Assembly (NCBI GenBank): GCA_019429405.1
Contig: JAHYIZ010000001.1
Coordinates: 108,035-172,034, forward strand
DNA from: Paracoccaceae bacterium
GTDB taxonomy: Bacteria > Pseudomonadota > Alphaproteobacteria > Rhodobacterales > Rhodobacteraceae
Reading direction: 5' to 3'
DNA length: 64,000 nucleotides
Below are positions 37,869-47,392 of the stretch, piece by piece (position 1 is the first letter of the stretch; each line of letters starts with the position of its first letter). The translations under genes were made by a program, and so were the position numbers. The notes under the pieces were generated by a model. The model was given only the letters and a program-made list of their open reading frames with translations. It was not told the origin of the DNA and did no database searches.

Positions 37869-38516
37869 CTATTGCCGCTCATCGCGCTTGGCGGCGAGTT
37901 TGGCTTTCAGCGCGTCAAGCCGGTCCTTGATGCGCAGGCGGCGGCGGTGCTGATAGGCAGAAATCAGCGGCAAGGTCAGGTAATAGGCGATCACGCCCGC
38001 GATCACGCCGGGAATGATGCCGCCGACCAGATAAGGCAGGAACACATCCTGAAAGAACCGCGCCAGCGCACCCCATTGGGTATGCGCTTCGGTAAAGATC
38101 GCGAGGAAATTGTGCTTCAGATCGTGCCCTGCGGCCATGAAGTTGCTGATGATTGACATCGCCTGCCGATCCCCGAAGTGGCGGCCGAGCATCCAGTGGC
38201 CAAGCTTGCTTGACGTCACCGCAATGATCGGAAAGGTTACCGGATTGCCGAAGAAAGTCGCAAGCAGCGCCGCAATAAGGTTGCCGCGCATGATGTAGGT
38301 CAGCAGCGCGGCGGCGGCGAAGTGCAGCCCGAATAGCGGTGTAAAGCAGACAAATACCCCTGCCGCCACGCCGCGCGCAATGCGGTGCGGCGGATCGGGC
38401 AGCCGGCTGACACGGTGGCGCAGGTAGTAAAAGGCGCGTTTCCAGCCGGTGCGCGGCCAAAGCCAGCCCAGAGCGGTCTGCCAGATACCTCGGCGATCGC
38501 GCCTCTTGAAAACCAC
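37869..38516 (-). CDS. DUF2062 domain membrane protein
   Basis: A 215-residue inner-membrane protein, with hydrophobic segments around residues 65-110 and 160-190 and a basic C-terminus (RRRLRIKDRLDALKAKLAAK). The family motif PHRIARGVAAGVFVCFTPLFG and FFGNPVTFPI are clear. The GTG at 38516 was chosen because the longer frame overlaps the 3' end of the RSH gene; AAGGGA lies upstream. Function unknown. Confidence 0.85.
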   Translation of the reverse strand: MVFKRRDRRGIWQTALGWLWPRTGWKRAFYYLRHRVSRLPDPPHRIARGVAAGVFVCFTPLFGLHFAAAALLTYIMRGNLIAALLATFFGNPVTFPIIAVTSSKLGHWMLGRHFGDRQAMSIISNFMAAGHDLKHNFLAIFTEAHTQWGALARFFQDVFLPYLVGGIIPGVIAGVIAYYLTLPLISAYQHRRRLRIKDRLDALKAKLAAKRDERQ

Positions 38517-38538
38517 GGTGCCTGTTCCCTTCCGCCCC

Positions 38539-40656
38539 TCAGGGCTTGCACGCCATATCGCGGTGCCGCTCAATCTGTGCCACGTCGCTTTCGGCCTCAA
38601 GCGCGGTCAGCAGCGTGTGCAGATGTTCGACATCACGCAACTCGACTTCGATGATGAGCGAAAAGAAATCGGGTTTGCGGTCAACGAAGTGCAGGTCCGC
38701 GATATTCGCCTTCTGGCTGCCGATCAAGCTGCAGATATGGCCAAGCACCCCCGCGCCATTGGCGATGGTCATTGCCAGCCGCGCCGAATAAACCGGCGCG
38801 TGCCGCCCTTCCTGCCATTGCAGGTCTACCCAGCGGTCGGGCTGGTCTTCAAGCTCGGCCAGTGCAGGGCAATCTATGGTGTGAATCACCACGCCCACGC
38901 CCCGGTAGGTAATGCCGACAATGCGCTCGCCCGGCAGCGGCTGGCAGCAGCCCGCGCGGCGAAATGTCTGGTCAGCGCCCAGCCCGACAAGGGGGCGGCG
39001 GGCATCAACCTCTTCGGCGGGCTGGGTGGCAAGTTCGGGGTAGATCGCGGTGATAACCTCGCGCGAGGTCAGCTCGGCGCTGCCAAGCCGTGCCAGCAGT
39101 TCATCGGCATCCGGCAGCCCCAGCGTTTTCGCCGCGGTGCGCAAGGCCTTGTCTGAAACCTTGCGGCCAACATGCTCAAACGCCACCCGCGCCAGTTCTG
39201 CGCCAAGTTTCACAAACCGCGAACGGTCGGCCTCGCGCAAGCTGCGACGGATCGCACCCTTGGCGCGGCCGGTCACGACAATATCAAGCCATGTCGCCTG
39301 CGGCCGCTGGCCCTCGGCAATGATGATCTCGACCGATTGCCCGTTCTTCAGCCGTGACCACAGCGGCACGCGAATGCCATCGACTTTGGCGCCGACGCAG
39401 TTGTTGCCGATCCGGGTGTGAATGGCATAGGCGTAGTCAATCGGCGTGGCGCCCTTTGGTAATTTGACCACATCGCCCTTGGGCGTGAAGCAGAACACCT
39501 GGTCGGTGTACATTTCAAGCTTCACGTTCTCCATGAACTCGTCGTGGTCGCCCTCGTCAAAGCCCTCGGCCAAGGTGGTGATCCACTTTGCCGGGTCCAC
39601 GGCAAAGGGGTTCTGCGCCAGCACGCCATCGCGGTACGACCAATGCGCGGCCACCCCCGCCTCGGCAACCTCATGCATCTGCCGGGTGCGGATCTGCACC
39701 TCGACCCGCTTGCCGTCGCGGCCTGAAACGGTGGTGTGAATACTGCGATAGCCGTTCGACTTGGGCTGGCTGATGTAATCCTTGAACCGCTCTGGCACCG
39801 CGCGCCAGCGCTGATGGATCAGCCCCAGCACTGCGTAACAATCAGCCTCGGTCCGGGCGATGACGCGAAAGCCGTAAATATCTGACAGGCGCGAGAAGGA
39901 AAGCTGCTTTTCCTGCATCTTGCGCCAGATCGAATAGGGCCGTTTGGCGCGGCCGAACACATCGGCCTCGATCTGCGCCTTTTCCAGCTCAAGCCTGATA
40001 TCGGCGGTGATGCGCGGGATCACATCGCCGGTTTCCTTCTGCAAGGTGATGAAGCGGCGGATGATCGACTTGCGCGCCTCGGGGTTCAGTACCTTGAAGG
40101 CGAGGTCTTCCAGCTCTTCGCGCATCCACTGCATGCCCATGCGGCCCGCCAAGGGTGCGAAGATCTCCATCGTCTCGCGCGCCTTCTGGGCCTGCTTTTC
40201 GGGCTTCATGCTGCGAATGGTGCGCATGTTGTGCAGCCGATCGGCCAGCTTGACCAGTATCACCCGCAGGTCTTTCGACATCGCCATGAACAGCTTGCGA
40301 AAGTTCTCCGCCTGCTTGGTTTCGGACGACGACAGTTGCAGGTTGGTCAGCTTGGTAACGCCATCGACCAGTTCGGCGATGTCGGCGCCAAACAGCTTGG
40401 CCACTTCGGAATAAGTCGAGCGGGTATCTTCGATGGTGTCGTGCAACAGCGCGGTGACGATGGTGGCGTCGTCCAGCCGCTGCTCGGTCAGAATCGCGGC
40501 CACCGCCACGGGATGCGTGAAATAGGGCTCACCCGAGTGGCGAAACTGCCCCTCATGCATCTTGCGGCCATAATCGTAGGCAGCCCGGATCAGCTCGGCA
40601 TCTGTGCGCGGGTTGTAGTTGCGGACAAGCGCGATCAGGTCTTCGACATCGATCAT
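38539..40656 (-). CDS. Bifunctional (p)ppGpp synthetase/hydrolase (RSH)
   Basis: Stringent-response enzyme of the RelA/SpoT family, 705 residues. The N-terminal HD hydrolase domain is intact (GEPYFTHPVAVAAIL, ALLHDTIEDT, KLADRLHNMRT). The synthetase domain shows RLSDIYGFRVI and QPKSNGYRSIHTTV. TGS (VFCFTPKGDVVKLPKGATPI) and a C-terminal ACT domain follow. Alphaproteobacteria usually have this single long RSH, called rsh, relA or spoT. Neighbour rpoZ encodes omega, a ppGpp-binding-site subunit of RNA polymerase. Confidence 0.95.
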   Translation of the reverse strand: MIDVEDLIALVRNYNPRTDAELIRAAYDYGRKMHEGQFRHSGEPYFTHPVAVAAILTEQRLDDATIVTALLHDTIEDTRSTYSEVAKLFGADIAELVDGVTKLTNLQLSSSETKQAENFRKLFMAMSKDLRVILVKLADRLHNMRTIRSMKPEKQAQKARETMEIFAPLAGRMGMQWMREELEDLAFKVLNPEARKSIIRRFITLQKETGDVIPRITADIRLELEKAQIEADVFGRAKRPYSIWRKMQEKQLSFSRLSDIYGFRVIARTEADCYAVLGLIHQRWRAVPERFKDYISQPKSNGYRSIHTTVSGRDGKRVEVQIRTRQMHEVAEAGVAAHWSYRDGVLAQNPFAVDPAKWITTLAEGFDEGDHDEFMENVKLEMYTDQVFCFTPKGDVVKLPKGATPIDYAYAIHTRIGNNCVGAKVDGIRVPLWSRLKNGQSVEIIIAEGQRPQATWLDIVVTGRAKGAIRRSLREADRSRFVKLGAELARVAFEHVGRKVSDKALRTAAKTLGLPDADELLARLGSAELTSREVITAIYPELATQPAEEVDARRPLVGLGADQTFRRAGCCQPLPGERIVGITYRGVGVVIHTIDCPALAELEDQPDRWVDLQWQEGRHAPVYSARLAMTIANGAGVLGHICSLIGSQKANIADLHFVDRKPDFFSLIIEVELRDVEHLHTLLTALEAESDVAQIERHRDMACKP

Positions 40657-40678
40657 GGCAGCCCGCTGACCCCCCGCG

Positions 40679-41032
40679 TCAGTCGCGGCCCTGTGCTTCC
40701 ATCAAGGCCCGCAGCATCCGCGCCTCATCCATTTCATCGTCGCGCGGCCGGTCAATCTCGCCTGTCATCAGCTGCGACATGCGGTCTTCCTCGGGCTCGT
40801 CAACCTCGATCTGGGTCTGGTTCGACGAAATCAGCCTTTCATTGAGCGCCTCGGCCGACTGGGTTTCGTCTGCGATCTCGCGCAGCGCCACGACCGGATT
40901 CTTGTCGTTGTCGCGGTCAATCGTGATCGGCGAACCCGCCTGAATTTCACGGGCGCGATGCGCAGCCAGCATGACCAGTTCGAACCGGTTCGGAACTTTG
41001 TCAACGCAATCTTCAACCGTCACGCGGGCCAT
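40679..41032 (-). CDS. rpoZ: RNA polymerase omega subunit
   Basis: Small RNA polymerase subunit, 117 residues, starting [30 protein letters not shown], the standard omega fold, with an acidic C-terminal extension typical of alphaproteobacteria. ATG 41032 is chosen over an upstream ATG 12 nt away because MARVTVEDC is the conserved start. Its position before the RSH gene is conserved. Confidence 0.95.
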   Translation of the reverse strand: MARVTVEDCVDKVPNRFELVMLAAHRAREIQAGSPITIDRDNDKNPVVALREIADETQSAEALNERLISSNQTQIEVDEPEEDRMSQLMTGEIDRPRDDEMDEARMLRALMEAQGRD

Positions 41033-41123
41033 CGGCAACTCCATTGTCGAACTGGGGAGGTGGAGCGTCTATTTAGGCGGTCGCAGATGCGATGACAAGC
41101 GCCGATTCCCGTGGTGGGCGGCG

Positions 41124-41711
41124 CTAAATCGTGTGAATCGCCGCTTTTTCGGCCTCGGGTAGCGCCGCAAGCATCTCGGCCACGGTTTTGTGCGTGCCGG
41201 GGTGGCGCCAACGGGGCGCAATGTCGGCCAGCGGAATCAGCACGAAAGCGCGTTCATGCAGGCGCGGATGCGGCAAGATCAGACAGTCAGGCGTGCGCTG
41301 AAGCTGCTCGTTTGCAGGCAGCGCGCGCCAGTGCGCCGATGTCGCTTCGTCGGGCAGCACCGCTTGCCCCGCCGCGAGCAGGTCAAGATCAAGCCCCCGC
41401 GCCGCCCAGCGCGTGCCGCGCGCGCGCCCGAACACCGCTTCAACCGCGTGCAGCTCGGCCAAAAGCGCAGGCGGCGGCAGCACCGAGACCAGCCGCGCGC
41501 AGGCGTTGACGTAATCGGGGCCGGACCCTGGCGGATGCGCGGGAGTCACGAAAAAGCGCGATACCGCCGCAAGCGCCATGCCCCGCGCCGCAAGCATTTG
41601 CAGCGCCGCCCGCAGCGTACCTGCCGGGTCGCCCGAAGGGCCCGGCAGGTTACCGCCCAGCGCAATCAAGATTGCGCTATTGTCCTTTTCGACAGATATC
41701 ATTCGCCCCAT
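41124..41711 (-). CDS. folK: 2-amino-4-hydroxy-6-hydroxymethyldihydropteridine pyrophosphokinase
   Basis: Folate-pathway kinase transferring pyrophosphate to the pterin. The 195-residue protein has ILIALGGNLPGPSG, VSRFFVTPA, and the signature RWAARGLDLDLLA, followed by LILPHPRLHERAFVLIPLADI with Mg- and ATP-binding residues. The start is uncertain: ATG 41711 or ATG 41702, neither with a strong ribosome site. folP is not adjacent. Confidence 0.93.
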   Translation of the reverse strand: MGRMISVEKDNSAILIALGGNLPGPSGDPAGTLRAALQMLAARGMALAAVSRFFVTPAHPPGSGPDYVNACARLVSVLPPPALLAELHAVEAVFGRARGTRWAARGLDLDLLAAGQAVLPDEATSAHWRALPANEQLQRTPDCLILPHPRLHERAFVLIPLADIAPRWRHPGTHKTVAEMLAALPEAEKAAIHTI

Positions 41712-41813
41712 CTTTTCAGTTATCTGAATGTATCAAAGGTTGCCGCGTTCCGATTTCGAATAAACCGATTGGCCCGCAGTTTGGAACCAGGCCTCATTCA
41801 AAAAGGGAAGATA

Positions 41814-42386
41814 ATGTTTTACAAGGACGAGCGGCTCGCGCTGTTCATCGACGGCTCAAACCTCTACGCCGCCGCCAAGGCGCTTGGGTTTGACATCGAC
41901 TACAAACTGCTGCGTCAGGAATTTGAACGTCGCGGCAAGCTGTTGCGCGCCTTCTACTACACCGCGCTTTTGGAAAACGAGGAATACTCACCGATCCGCC
42001 CCTTGGTCGACTGGCTGCACTACAATGGCTACGCGATGGTGACCAAGCCCGCCAAGGAATACACCGACAGCATGGGGCGCCGGAAGGTCAAGGGCAACAT
42101 GGACATCGAGCTTGCGGTCGATGCAATGGAGCTGGCGCCGCGGCTTGATCATGTCGTGCTGTTTTCCGGTGACGGCGATTTTCGACCGCTGGTCGAAAGC
42201 CTGCAACGTCAGGGGTGCCGGGTTTCGGTGGTCTCGACGATCCGAAGCCAGCCCCCGATGATCGCCGACGAGTTGCGCCGTCAGGCCGACAACTTCATTG
42301 AGCTTGATGCCCTGCGCGATGTGATCGGGCGCCCCCCGCGCGAGCCGCGGGCTGGGTTTGATGAAGTAACACCAACCGAGGTGTGA
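41814..42386 (+). CDS. NYN domain protein (LabA/DUF88 type)
   Basis: A 190-residue protein of the PIN-like NYN nuclease family. The acidic catalytic positions are visible in ALFIDGSNLYAAAK, KGNMDIELAVDAME and VVLFSGDGDFRPLV. A metal-dependent RNase role is inferred from the fold. The ATG at 41814 follows AAGGGAAG. Own transcription unit, closed by a perfect terminator; the upstream frame overlaps folK on the other strand and is spurious. Confidence 0.92.
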   Translation: MFYKDERLALFIDGSNLYAAAKALGFDIDYKLLRQEFERRGKLLRAFYYTALLENEEYSPIRPLVDWLHYNGYAMVTKPAKEYTDSMGRRKVKGNMDIELAVDAMELAPRLDHVVLFSGDGDFRPLVESLQRQGCRVSVVSTIRSQPPMIADELRRQADNFIELDALRDVIGRPPREPRAGFDEVTPTEV

Positions 42387-42387
42387 C

Positions 42388-42422
42388 GCGAACGGGGGCG
42401 CTTGCGCCCCCGTTCGCATTTT
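42388..42422 (+). terminator. Rho-independent terminator after the NYN gene
   Basis: Perfect 13-bp stem GCGAACGGGGGCG / CGCCCCCGTTCGC with CTTG loop, then ATTTT. It starts 2 bp after the stop codon. Confidence 0.9.
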
Positions 42423-42436
42423 GCCATTTGGGCAGA

Positions 42437-42883
42437 ATGGAAACCGCCGCCGCCCTTGCCGGATTGTTCGTCTCGGCGTTGCTTGCAGCGTCGCCGATAC
42501 CGCTGCAATCCGAGGTGGTGTTCGTTGCCCTGCAGCTTGCGCACACCGCCGATGTCTGGCTGTTGGTGCTGGTCGCCGGGGTGGGCAACACGGTGGGGTC
42601 GTTCATCACCTACGCGCTCGGGCGTGGCGCCAGCCGCTGGCGCAATCGGCGCTGGTTCCCCGCCTCTGCCGCGCAAATGGCCCGCGCCGAACGCTGGTTT
42701 GCGCGCTGGGGCGTCTGGGTGCTGTTGCTCAGCTGGGCGCCGGGCGGCGATCTGGTAACGCTGGTCGCAGGCGTGCTGCGCACGCCGCCGTGGCTCTTCG
42801 GCCTTTTGGTCGCAACTGCCAAATTCAGCCGCTATGCGGCACTCGCCTGGCTGACCGCGCAGGCGATGGGCTATTCCGGTTAG
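42437..42883 (+). CDS. DedA/YqaA family small membrane protein
   Basis: A 148-residue membrane protein with about four hydrophobic segments. METAAALAGLFVSALLAASPIPLQSEVV and NTVGSFITYALGRG are typical of the YqaA branch of the DedA/SNARE-associated family, as is LLLSWAPGGDLVTLVAG. Role unknown; relatives flip lipids or maintain membrane potential. The ATG at 42437 starts 15 bp after the terminator and has GGCAGA upstream. Confidence 0.85.
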   Translation: METAAALAGLFVSALLAASPIPLQSEVVFVALQLAHTADVWLLVLVAGVGNTVGSFITYALGRGASRWRNRRWFPASAAQMARAERWFARWGVWVLLLSWAPGGDLVTLVAGVLRTPPWLFGLLVATAKFSRYAALAWLTAQAMGYSG

Positions 42884-42949
42884 GGCTGGACCTGCCGCGC
42901 CTGCCGCCTTACCTCTGGGCGGCACCCTCACGAGACACCGGACCCGCCG

Positions 42950-43894
42950 ATGCCCAAGCCACCGCTGACCCTCTACCTTGCCGCGCCGCGCGGCTTTTGC
43001 GCGGGCGTCGACCGTGCCGTGAAGATCGTGGAACTAGCGCTGCAAAAATGGGGCGCGCCGGTCTATGTGCGCCACGAGATCGTGCACAACCGCTTTGTGG
43101 TCGAAGGGTTGCGCGCCAAGGGGGCGGTGTTCGTCGAGGAGCTTGACGAATGCCCCGATGACCGCCCGGTGATCTTTTCAGCGCATGGCGTGCCGAAATC
43201 GGTGCCCGCCGAGGCCGAGGCGCGCCGCATGCTTTATGTCGACGCCACCTGCCCGCTGGTTTCCAAGGTGCATGCCGAGGCAGCACGCCACCACGACGAA
43301 GGCCTGCAAATGGTCATGATCGGCCACGCCGGCCACCCCGAAGTGCTGGGCACCATGGGCCAGTTGCCGCCGGGCGAGGTGCTTCTGGTCGAGACCGTGG
43401 CCGACGTGGCGCGCCTTGCGCCGCGCGACCCCGCGCGGCTGGCCTACATCACCCAGACCACGCTTTCGGTCGATGATACGGCGGCGGTGATCAGCGCCCT
43501 TCAGGCACGCTTTCCCGCCATCGTCGGCCCGGCGAAAGAAGATATCTGCTACGCCACCACCAATCGGCAGGCGGCGGTGCGCGAGATCGCGCCCAAGATC
43601 GCCGCCTTGCTGGTGATCGGTGCGCCGAATTCCTCAAACTCGCGCCGTCTGGTTGAGGTCGGTCGGGCTGCGGGCTGCGGCTACGCGCAACTGGTGCAAA
43701 GCGCGGCCGACATCGACTGGCGCGCACTGGGGGCGCCAGCGGCGGTGGGCGTGACCGCCGGGGCGAGCGCGCCTGAAGTGCTGGTCGATGAGGTCGTCGC
43801 CGCCTTTGGTGACCGCTTTGCGGTGACGCTGGAACTGGTGGAAACCGCCCGCGAAGATGTGGAATTCAAGGTGCCGCGCGTGCTGCGCGGCTAG
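42950..43894 (+). CDS. ispH: 4-hydroxy-3-methylbut-2-enyl diphosphate reductase
   Basis: Iron-sulfur enzyme of the last step of the MEP isoprenoid pathway, giving IPP and DMAPP. The 314-residue protein has the three cluster-binding cysteines in [20 protein letters not shown] and [10 protein letters not shown], plus AHGVPKSV and the C-terminal TAGASAPE. The pathway feeds quinones, carotenoids and the farnesyl group used by ctaB. Confidence 0.97.
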   Translation: MPKPPLTLYLAAPRGFCAGVDRAVKIVELALQKWGAPVYVRHEIVHNRFVVEGLRAKGAVFVEELDECPDDRPVIFSAHGVPKSVPAEAEARRMLYVDATCPLVSKVHAEAARHHDEGLQMVMIGHAGHPEVLGTMGQLPPGEVLLVETVADVARLAPRDPARLAYITQTTLSVDDTAAVISALQARFPAIVGPAKEDICYATTNRQAAVREIAPKIAALLVIGAPNSSNSRRLVEVGRAAGCGYAQLVQSAADIDWRALGAPAAVGVTAGASAPEVLVDEVVAAFGDRFAVTLELVETAREDVEFKVPRVLRG

Positions 43895-43896
43895 GC

Positions 43897-43947
43897 CGGG
43901 GGGATCCTCCCCCCGGACCCCCCAGGGGTATTTGGACGTAGAAGAAC
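43897..43947 (+). repeat. Dispersed G/C-rich intergenic element, copy 4
   Basis: GGGGGGATCCTCCCCCC hairpin, GGACCCCCCAGGGGTATTT, tail TGGACGTAGAAGAAC. It fills the entire gap between the ispH stop and the rnhA ATG. A stretch of 21 nt (43926-43946) is identical to the complement of 59363-59383 in copy 6. Its tail ends directly at the rnhA start and is the only purine-rich sequence there. Confidence 0.8.
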
Positions 43948-44409
43948 ATGGCTGATTTGCACGCATGGACCGATGGCGCCTGTAGCGGCAACCCTGGGCC
44001 GGGGGGCTGGGGCGTGCTGATGCGTGCCATTGAGGGCGGCGCGGTGGTAAAGGAGCGCTCGCTTTCGGGCGGCGAGGCACTGACCACCAACAACCGCATG
44101 GAACTGATGGCGGCGATTGCGGCACTTGAGGCGCTGTCGCGCGATGCCGAAATCACCGTCACCACCGACAGTGCCTATGTGAAGAATGGCATCACCACAT
44201 GGATGGCGGGCTGGAAGCGCAACGGTTGGAAAACCGCTGACCGCAAGCCGGTGAAGAATGTGGACCTGTGGCAGAGGCTCGACGCCGCCGAGGCGCGCCA
44301 CAAGGTAGTCTGGAAATGGATCAAGGGCCATGCTGGCCACCCCGAAAACGAGCGCGCCGATGCGTTGGCGCGCGCCGGGATGGCGCCGCACAAGGGGGGG
44401 GCAAAGTGA
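43948..44409 (+). CDS. rnhA: Ribonuclease HI
   Basis: Degrades RNA in RNA-DNA hybrids. The 153-residue protein has the catalytic carboxylates in [16 protein letters not shown] (D9), [21 protein letters not shown] and [11 protein letters not shown]. The ribosome site is weak (AGAAGAAC) and comes from the tail of the dispersed element. GTG of the next gene overlaps its stop. Confidence 0.96.
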   Translation: MADLHAWTDGACSGNPGPGGWGVLMRAIEGGAVVKERSLSGGEALTTNNRMELMAAIAALEALSRDAEITVTTDSAYVKNGITTWMAGWKRNGWKTADRKPVKNVDLWQRLDAAEARHKVVWKWIKGHAGHPENERADALARAGMAPHKGGAK

Positions 44410-45044
44410 CCCCGCTGGAAGCGCTCGAATACGCCTCGGTACTGGTCTTCGCGCTGACCGGGGCGCTGGTGGCCAGCCGGGCGCAGCTTGACCTTGTCGG
44501 TTTCGTCTTCATCGCCTGCCTCACTGCGGTGGGCGGCGGCACCCTGCGCGACCTCTTGTTGGGCCGCAACCCGGTGTTTTGGGTTGGCCGCCCCGGCTTC
44601 ATCGTGATTGCGGCGTTGGCGGCGGTTGCGGTGTTCTTCACCGCACATCTTTTGGAAAGCCGCTACCGCGCGCTTTTGTGGCTTGATGCCTGCGCGCTGG
44701 CGGTTGCGGTGCCGGTGGGCGTGGGGGTGACGATCGGCCTTGGCCATGGCCCGGTGACGGTCCTGGTGATGGGCGTTGCAACCGGCGCCTTCGGCGGCCT
44801 CATGCGCGATGTGGTGTGCAACGAGGTGCCGCTTTTGCTGCGACAGGGGGAGCTTTACCTGACCGCCGCCTTTTGCGGCGCCGGGGCAGCGCTGGTGGCA
44901 GGCGCGCTCGGCTGGCCCGGCTTGCCGGCGCTTCTGGCCTGCGCGGCGGTCACCTTTGGTTTGCGCGCGGGTAGCCTTGGCTTTGGCTGGGCGCTGCCGG
45001 TCTACAAGCCGCGCCCACCGCGCACCGATGCGCCCAAACGATAA
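44406..45044 (+). CDS. TRIC-type cation channel / UPF0126 membrane protein
   Basis: A 212-residue integral membrane protein with about seven helices. Two UPF0126 repeats show the glycine-rich elements [11 protein letters not shown] and [19 protein letters not shown]. Prokaryotic members form trimeric cation channels. The GTG at 44406 overlaps the rnhA stop (GTGA). Confidence 0.9.
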   Translation: MTPLEALEYASVLVFALTGALVASRAQLDLVGFVFIACLTAVGGGTLRDLLLGRNPVFWVGRPGFIVIAALAAVAVFFTAHLLESRYRALLWLDACALAVAVPVGVGVTIGLGHGPVTVLVMGVATGAFGGLMRDVVCNEVPLLLRQGELYLTAAFCGAGAALVAGALGWPGLPALLACAAVTFGLRAGSLGFGWALPVYKPRPPRTDAPKR

Positions 45045-45053
45045 CCCTGCGCC

Positions 45054-45293
45054 TCAGCGCTTGGGCCCGTAGGTCCGCCATAGCCAGATGAGCATGATCG
45101 CCCCGAGCACAGCCCCCACAAAGCCCGCCATCCAGCCGGTGATGGTCAGCAAGATGCGCAGCGCAAGGCCGCCGACCAGCGCCCCCAGAATGCCGATGCC
45201 GATGGTGGCGAAGAGGTCGGTTTGCAGCCGCATCACACGGGTCGCAATCAGCCCCGCGGCGGCACCGATAATGATCAGGGCGATGATGGACAT
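45054..45293 (-). CDS. GlsB/YeaQ/YmgE family membrane protein
   Basis: A 79-residue protein with three hydrophobic helices, starting MSIIALIIIGAAAGLIATRV and containing the glycine-rich GIGILGALVGGLALR. The family is stress-associated but of unknown mechanism. ATG 45293 is the conserved start; convergent with the TRIC-type gene. Confidence 0.88.
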   Translation of the reverse strand: MSIIALIIIGAAAGLIATRVMRLQTDLFATIGIGILGALVGGLALRILLTITGWMAGFVGAVLGAIMLIWLWRTYGPKR

Positions 45294-45357
45294 GGCGCGG
45301 CCTCGCTGCAAACCCGGATCAGATATGGGGGCGCGGGCGCCGCATTATCAAGCCCGC

Positions 45358-46254
45358 TCACCCCAACTTGGGCGGCAGCGCCAACCCCATGAGCACTTCT
45401 GCCGCCGGCATGGCCCGCTTGCCCTCGCGCTGCGCCTCAAGCACCACCAGCGCCCCGGCGCCGCAGGCCACCGTGAAATCCGCAAGCACCGCACCCGGCG
45501 CCCCTGCCCCTTGCACCGGGCGCGCGCGCAAGATCTTCACGCGCTCGCCCGCCACCTCGCACCACGCACCGGGAGCGGGTGAAAGCGCGCGAACCTGCCG
45601 CGCGATCTCGGCTGCGGGCCGCGCCCAGTCGATCCGCGCCTCGGCCTTGTCGATCTTGGCGGCATAAGTCACGCCTGTCTCGGGCTGCGCCTGCGGCACG
45701 AGCGCGGGCAACCGCTCCAGCGCTGCCACGATCAGCCGCGCGCCAAGCGCCGAAAGCCGGTCGTGCAACTGCCCGCTGGTCTCCTCGGCGCCAATTGCCA
45801 CCGCCTCACGCAGCACCACCGGCCCGGTGTCAAGCCCCGCCTCCATCTGCATGATGCACACGCCGGTTTCCGCATCTCCCGCCCAGATCGCGCGCTGCAC
45901 CGGCGCCGCGCCGCGCCAGCGCGGCAACAGCGAGGCGTGGATATTGAGACATCCGAATTTCGGCGCCGCCAGCACGCCGCGCGGCAAGATCAGCCCATAA
46001 GCCACCACCACCGCAACATCGGCGCCCAAAGCGGCAAACTCCGCCTGCTCGGCTTCACCCTTCAGACTGGCCGGGTGGCGCACCGTTAGCCCCAGCATTT
46101 CCGCCCGCGCCTGCACCGGCGAAGGTCGCAGCGCCTTGCCCCGCCCCGCGGGCCGCGGCGGCTGGCAATAGACCGCCACCACCTCGTGCCGCGCCACAAG
46201 CGCCTCGAGTACCGTCACCGAAAACTCGGGCGTTCCCATGAACACGATCTTCAT
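45358..46254 (-). CDS. fmt: Methionyl-tRNA formyltransferase
   Basis: Formylates initiator Met-tRNA using 10-formyltetrahydrofolate. The 298-residue protein begins [19 protein letters not shown], has the catalytic [21 protein letters not shown] region, the D in METGLDTGPV (as [10 protein letters not shown]), and a C-terminal OB-like tRNA-binding domain with [14 protein letters not shown]. Sits downstream of three deformylase-family genes, the enzymes that reverse the modification. Confidence 0.96.
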   Translation of the reverse strand: MKIVFMGTPEFSVTVLEALVARHEVVAVYCQPPRPAGRGKALRPSPVQARAEMLGLTVRHPASLKGEAEQAEFAALGADVAVVVAYGLILPRGVLAAPKFGCLNIHASLLPRWRGAAPVQRAIWAGDAETGVCIMQMEAGLDTGPVVLREAVAIGAEETSGQLHDRLSALGARLIVAALERLPALVPQAQPETGVTYAAKIDKAEARIDWARPAAEIARQVRALSPAPGAWCEVAGERVKILRARPVQGAGAPGAVLADFTVACGAGALVVLEAQREGKRAMPAAEVLMGLALPPKLG

Positions 46255-46319
46255 TGCGGCGGCCCTCCTCCGCCCCGGCTATACCCCGCCGCCGGGCCAA
46301 ACGAAAACCCGGCAAATTG

Positions 46320-46382
46320 CTTTGGTACAAATATCCTGGGGGGTGAGGCCCGGCACGGGCCGAGGGGGGCAACGCCCCCCTT
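46320..46382 (-). repeat. Dispersed G/C-rich intergenic element, copy 5
   Basis: On the minus strand the element reads ACCCCCCAGGATATTTGTACCAA, preceded by the hairpins GGCCCGGCACGGGCC and GGGGGGCAACGCCCCCC. It fills the space between the third deformylase-family gene and fmt. ATATTT replaces GTATTT as in copy 3. Confidence 0.65.
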
Positions 46383-46400
46383 TCCCGCTCGCCGCAGGCG

Positions 46401-46901
46401 TTATCCGCGCGAAAGTTTCGCCGACTTCGCCACCAGCATCTTGCGGCGCAAGGGGCTCAGGTGGTCCACAAACAGCGTGCCGTTCAGATGGTCGATCTGG
46501 TGCTGCACGCTCACCGCCCAAAGGCCTACAAAATCGCGGTCTTCCACCGCGCCGGTGTCGTTCAGAAACCGCACCGTCACCGCGCGCGGCCGCTCGACCG
46601 GGGCGGAAACGCCGGGCAGGTTCGGGCTCGCCTCGTCATGCATGCGCAGTTGGACCGAAGCGTGCAAAACCTCCGGGTTCGCCATCCGCACCGCCTGACC
46701 GCGCTTTTCGGAAGCATCGACCACCGCCAACCGCAGCATGATGCCGATCTGTGGCGCGGCAAGGCCGAGGCCGGGCATCGCCTCCATCGTCTCGATCATG
46801 TCGTCCCAGATCATCCGCACGGTTTCGGTGATCTCGGCCACCGGCGCTGCGGGGGTGTGCAAGCGGCGGTCAGCGTAGGGCAGGCAGGCGCGCACGCTCA
46901 T
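46401..46901 (-). CDS. Peptide deformylase-like protein, probably inactive
   Basis: A 166-residue member of the deformylase family. Motif 1 is intact (GLGLAAPQIG), but motif 2, normally EGCLS, is EASPNLPG with the metal-binding Cys replaced by Ser, and motif 3, normally HEXDH, is HQIDH with the catalytic Glu replaced by Gln. Loss of both predicts no deformylase activity; a binding or regulatory role is an inference. Its ATG overlaps the stop of the second deformylase gene. Confidence 0.88.
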   Translation of the reverse strand: MSVRACLPYADRRLHTPAAPVAEITETVRMIWDDMIETMEAMPGLGLAAPQIGIMLRLAVVDASEKRGQAVRMANPEVLHASVQLRMHDEASPNLPGVSAPVERPRAVTVRFLNDTGAVEDRDFVGLWAVSVQHQIDHLNGTLFVDHLSPLRRKMLVAKSAKLSRG

Positions 46902-47392
46902 GCGCGCAACTCTGCCTCGGCCGCCGCCCGCGCCTCGGGCGCAAGCCGCATCAGGGTGACGATGCCATCGAGATGGTCGGTTTCGTGCTGCACGCAGGCG
47001 GCGGCGAAATCTTCCAGCACTGCCTCATGCGCAGCCCCCTCAAGGTCGCTCCAGCACATCCACACCCGCGCCGGGCGGGTGATGTCGGTCAGGATGCCGG
47101 GCAGCGAAAGGCAACCTTCGGCGCGGGTGCACACCTCATCGCCCAAAGGCTCGATCACCGGGTTCAGCACCACCTGCGGGTCGGGCCGCCCTTCCTTCCA
47201 CGTCACATCCATCACGAAGATGCGCAGCATCACGCCCACCTGCGGCCCGGCAAGGCCACGGCCGGGCGCGGCGTACATGGTTTCCAGCATATCAGCGGCC
47301 AGCGCACGCAACTCGGGCGTCACCTCGGCCACAGGGGCCGCGCGTTGCGCAAGCCGTGGGTCGGGCCATTCGAGGATTGCGAGCGTGCTCAA
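46898..47392 (-). CDS. def: Peptide deformylase, second copy
   Basis: A 164-residue deformylase with motif 1 GRGLAGPQVG (one A to G change), motif 2 AEGCLSLPG and motif 3 QHETDHLDG, so all metal ligands and the catalytic Glu are present. The start is a TTG overlapping the stop of the first copy (TTGA); the next in-frame ATG would remove the first conserved strand, AILEWPDPRL. Substrate range may differ from copy one. Confidence 0.9.
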   Translation of the reverse strand: MSTLAILEWPDPRLAQRAAPVAEVTPELRALAADMLETMYAAPGRGLAGPQVGVMLRIFVMDVTWKEGRPDPQVVLNPVIEPLGDEVCTRAEGCLSLPGILTDITRPARVWMCWSDLEGAAHEAVLEDFAAACVQHETDHLDGIVTLMRLAPEARAAAEAELRA

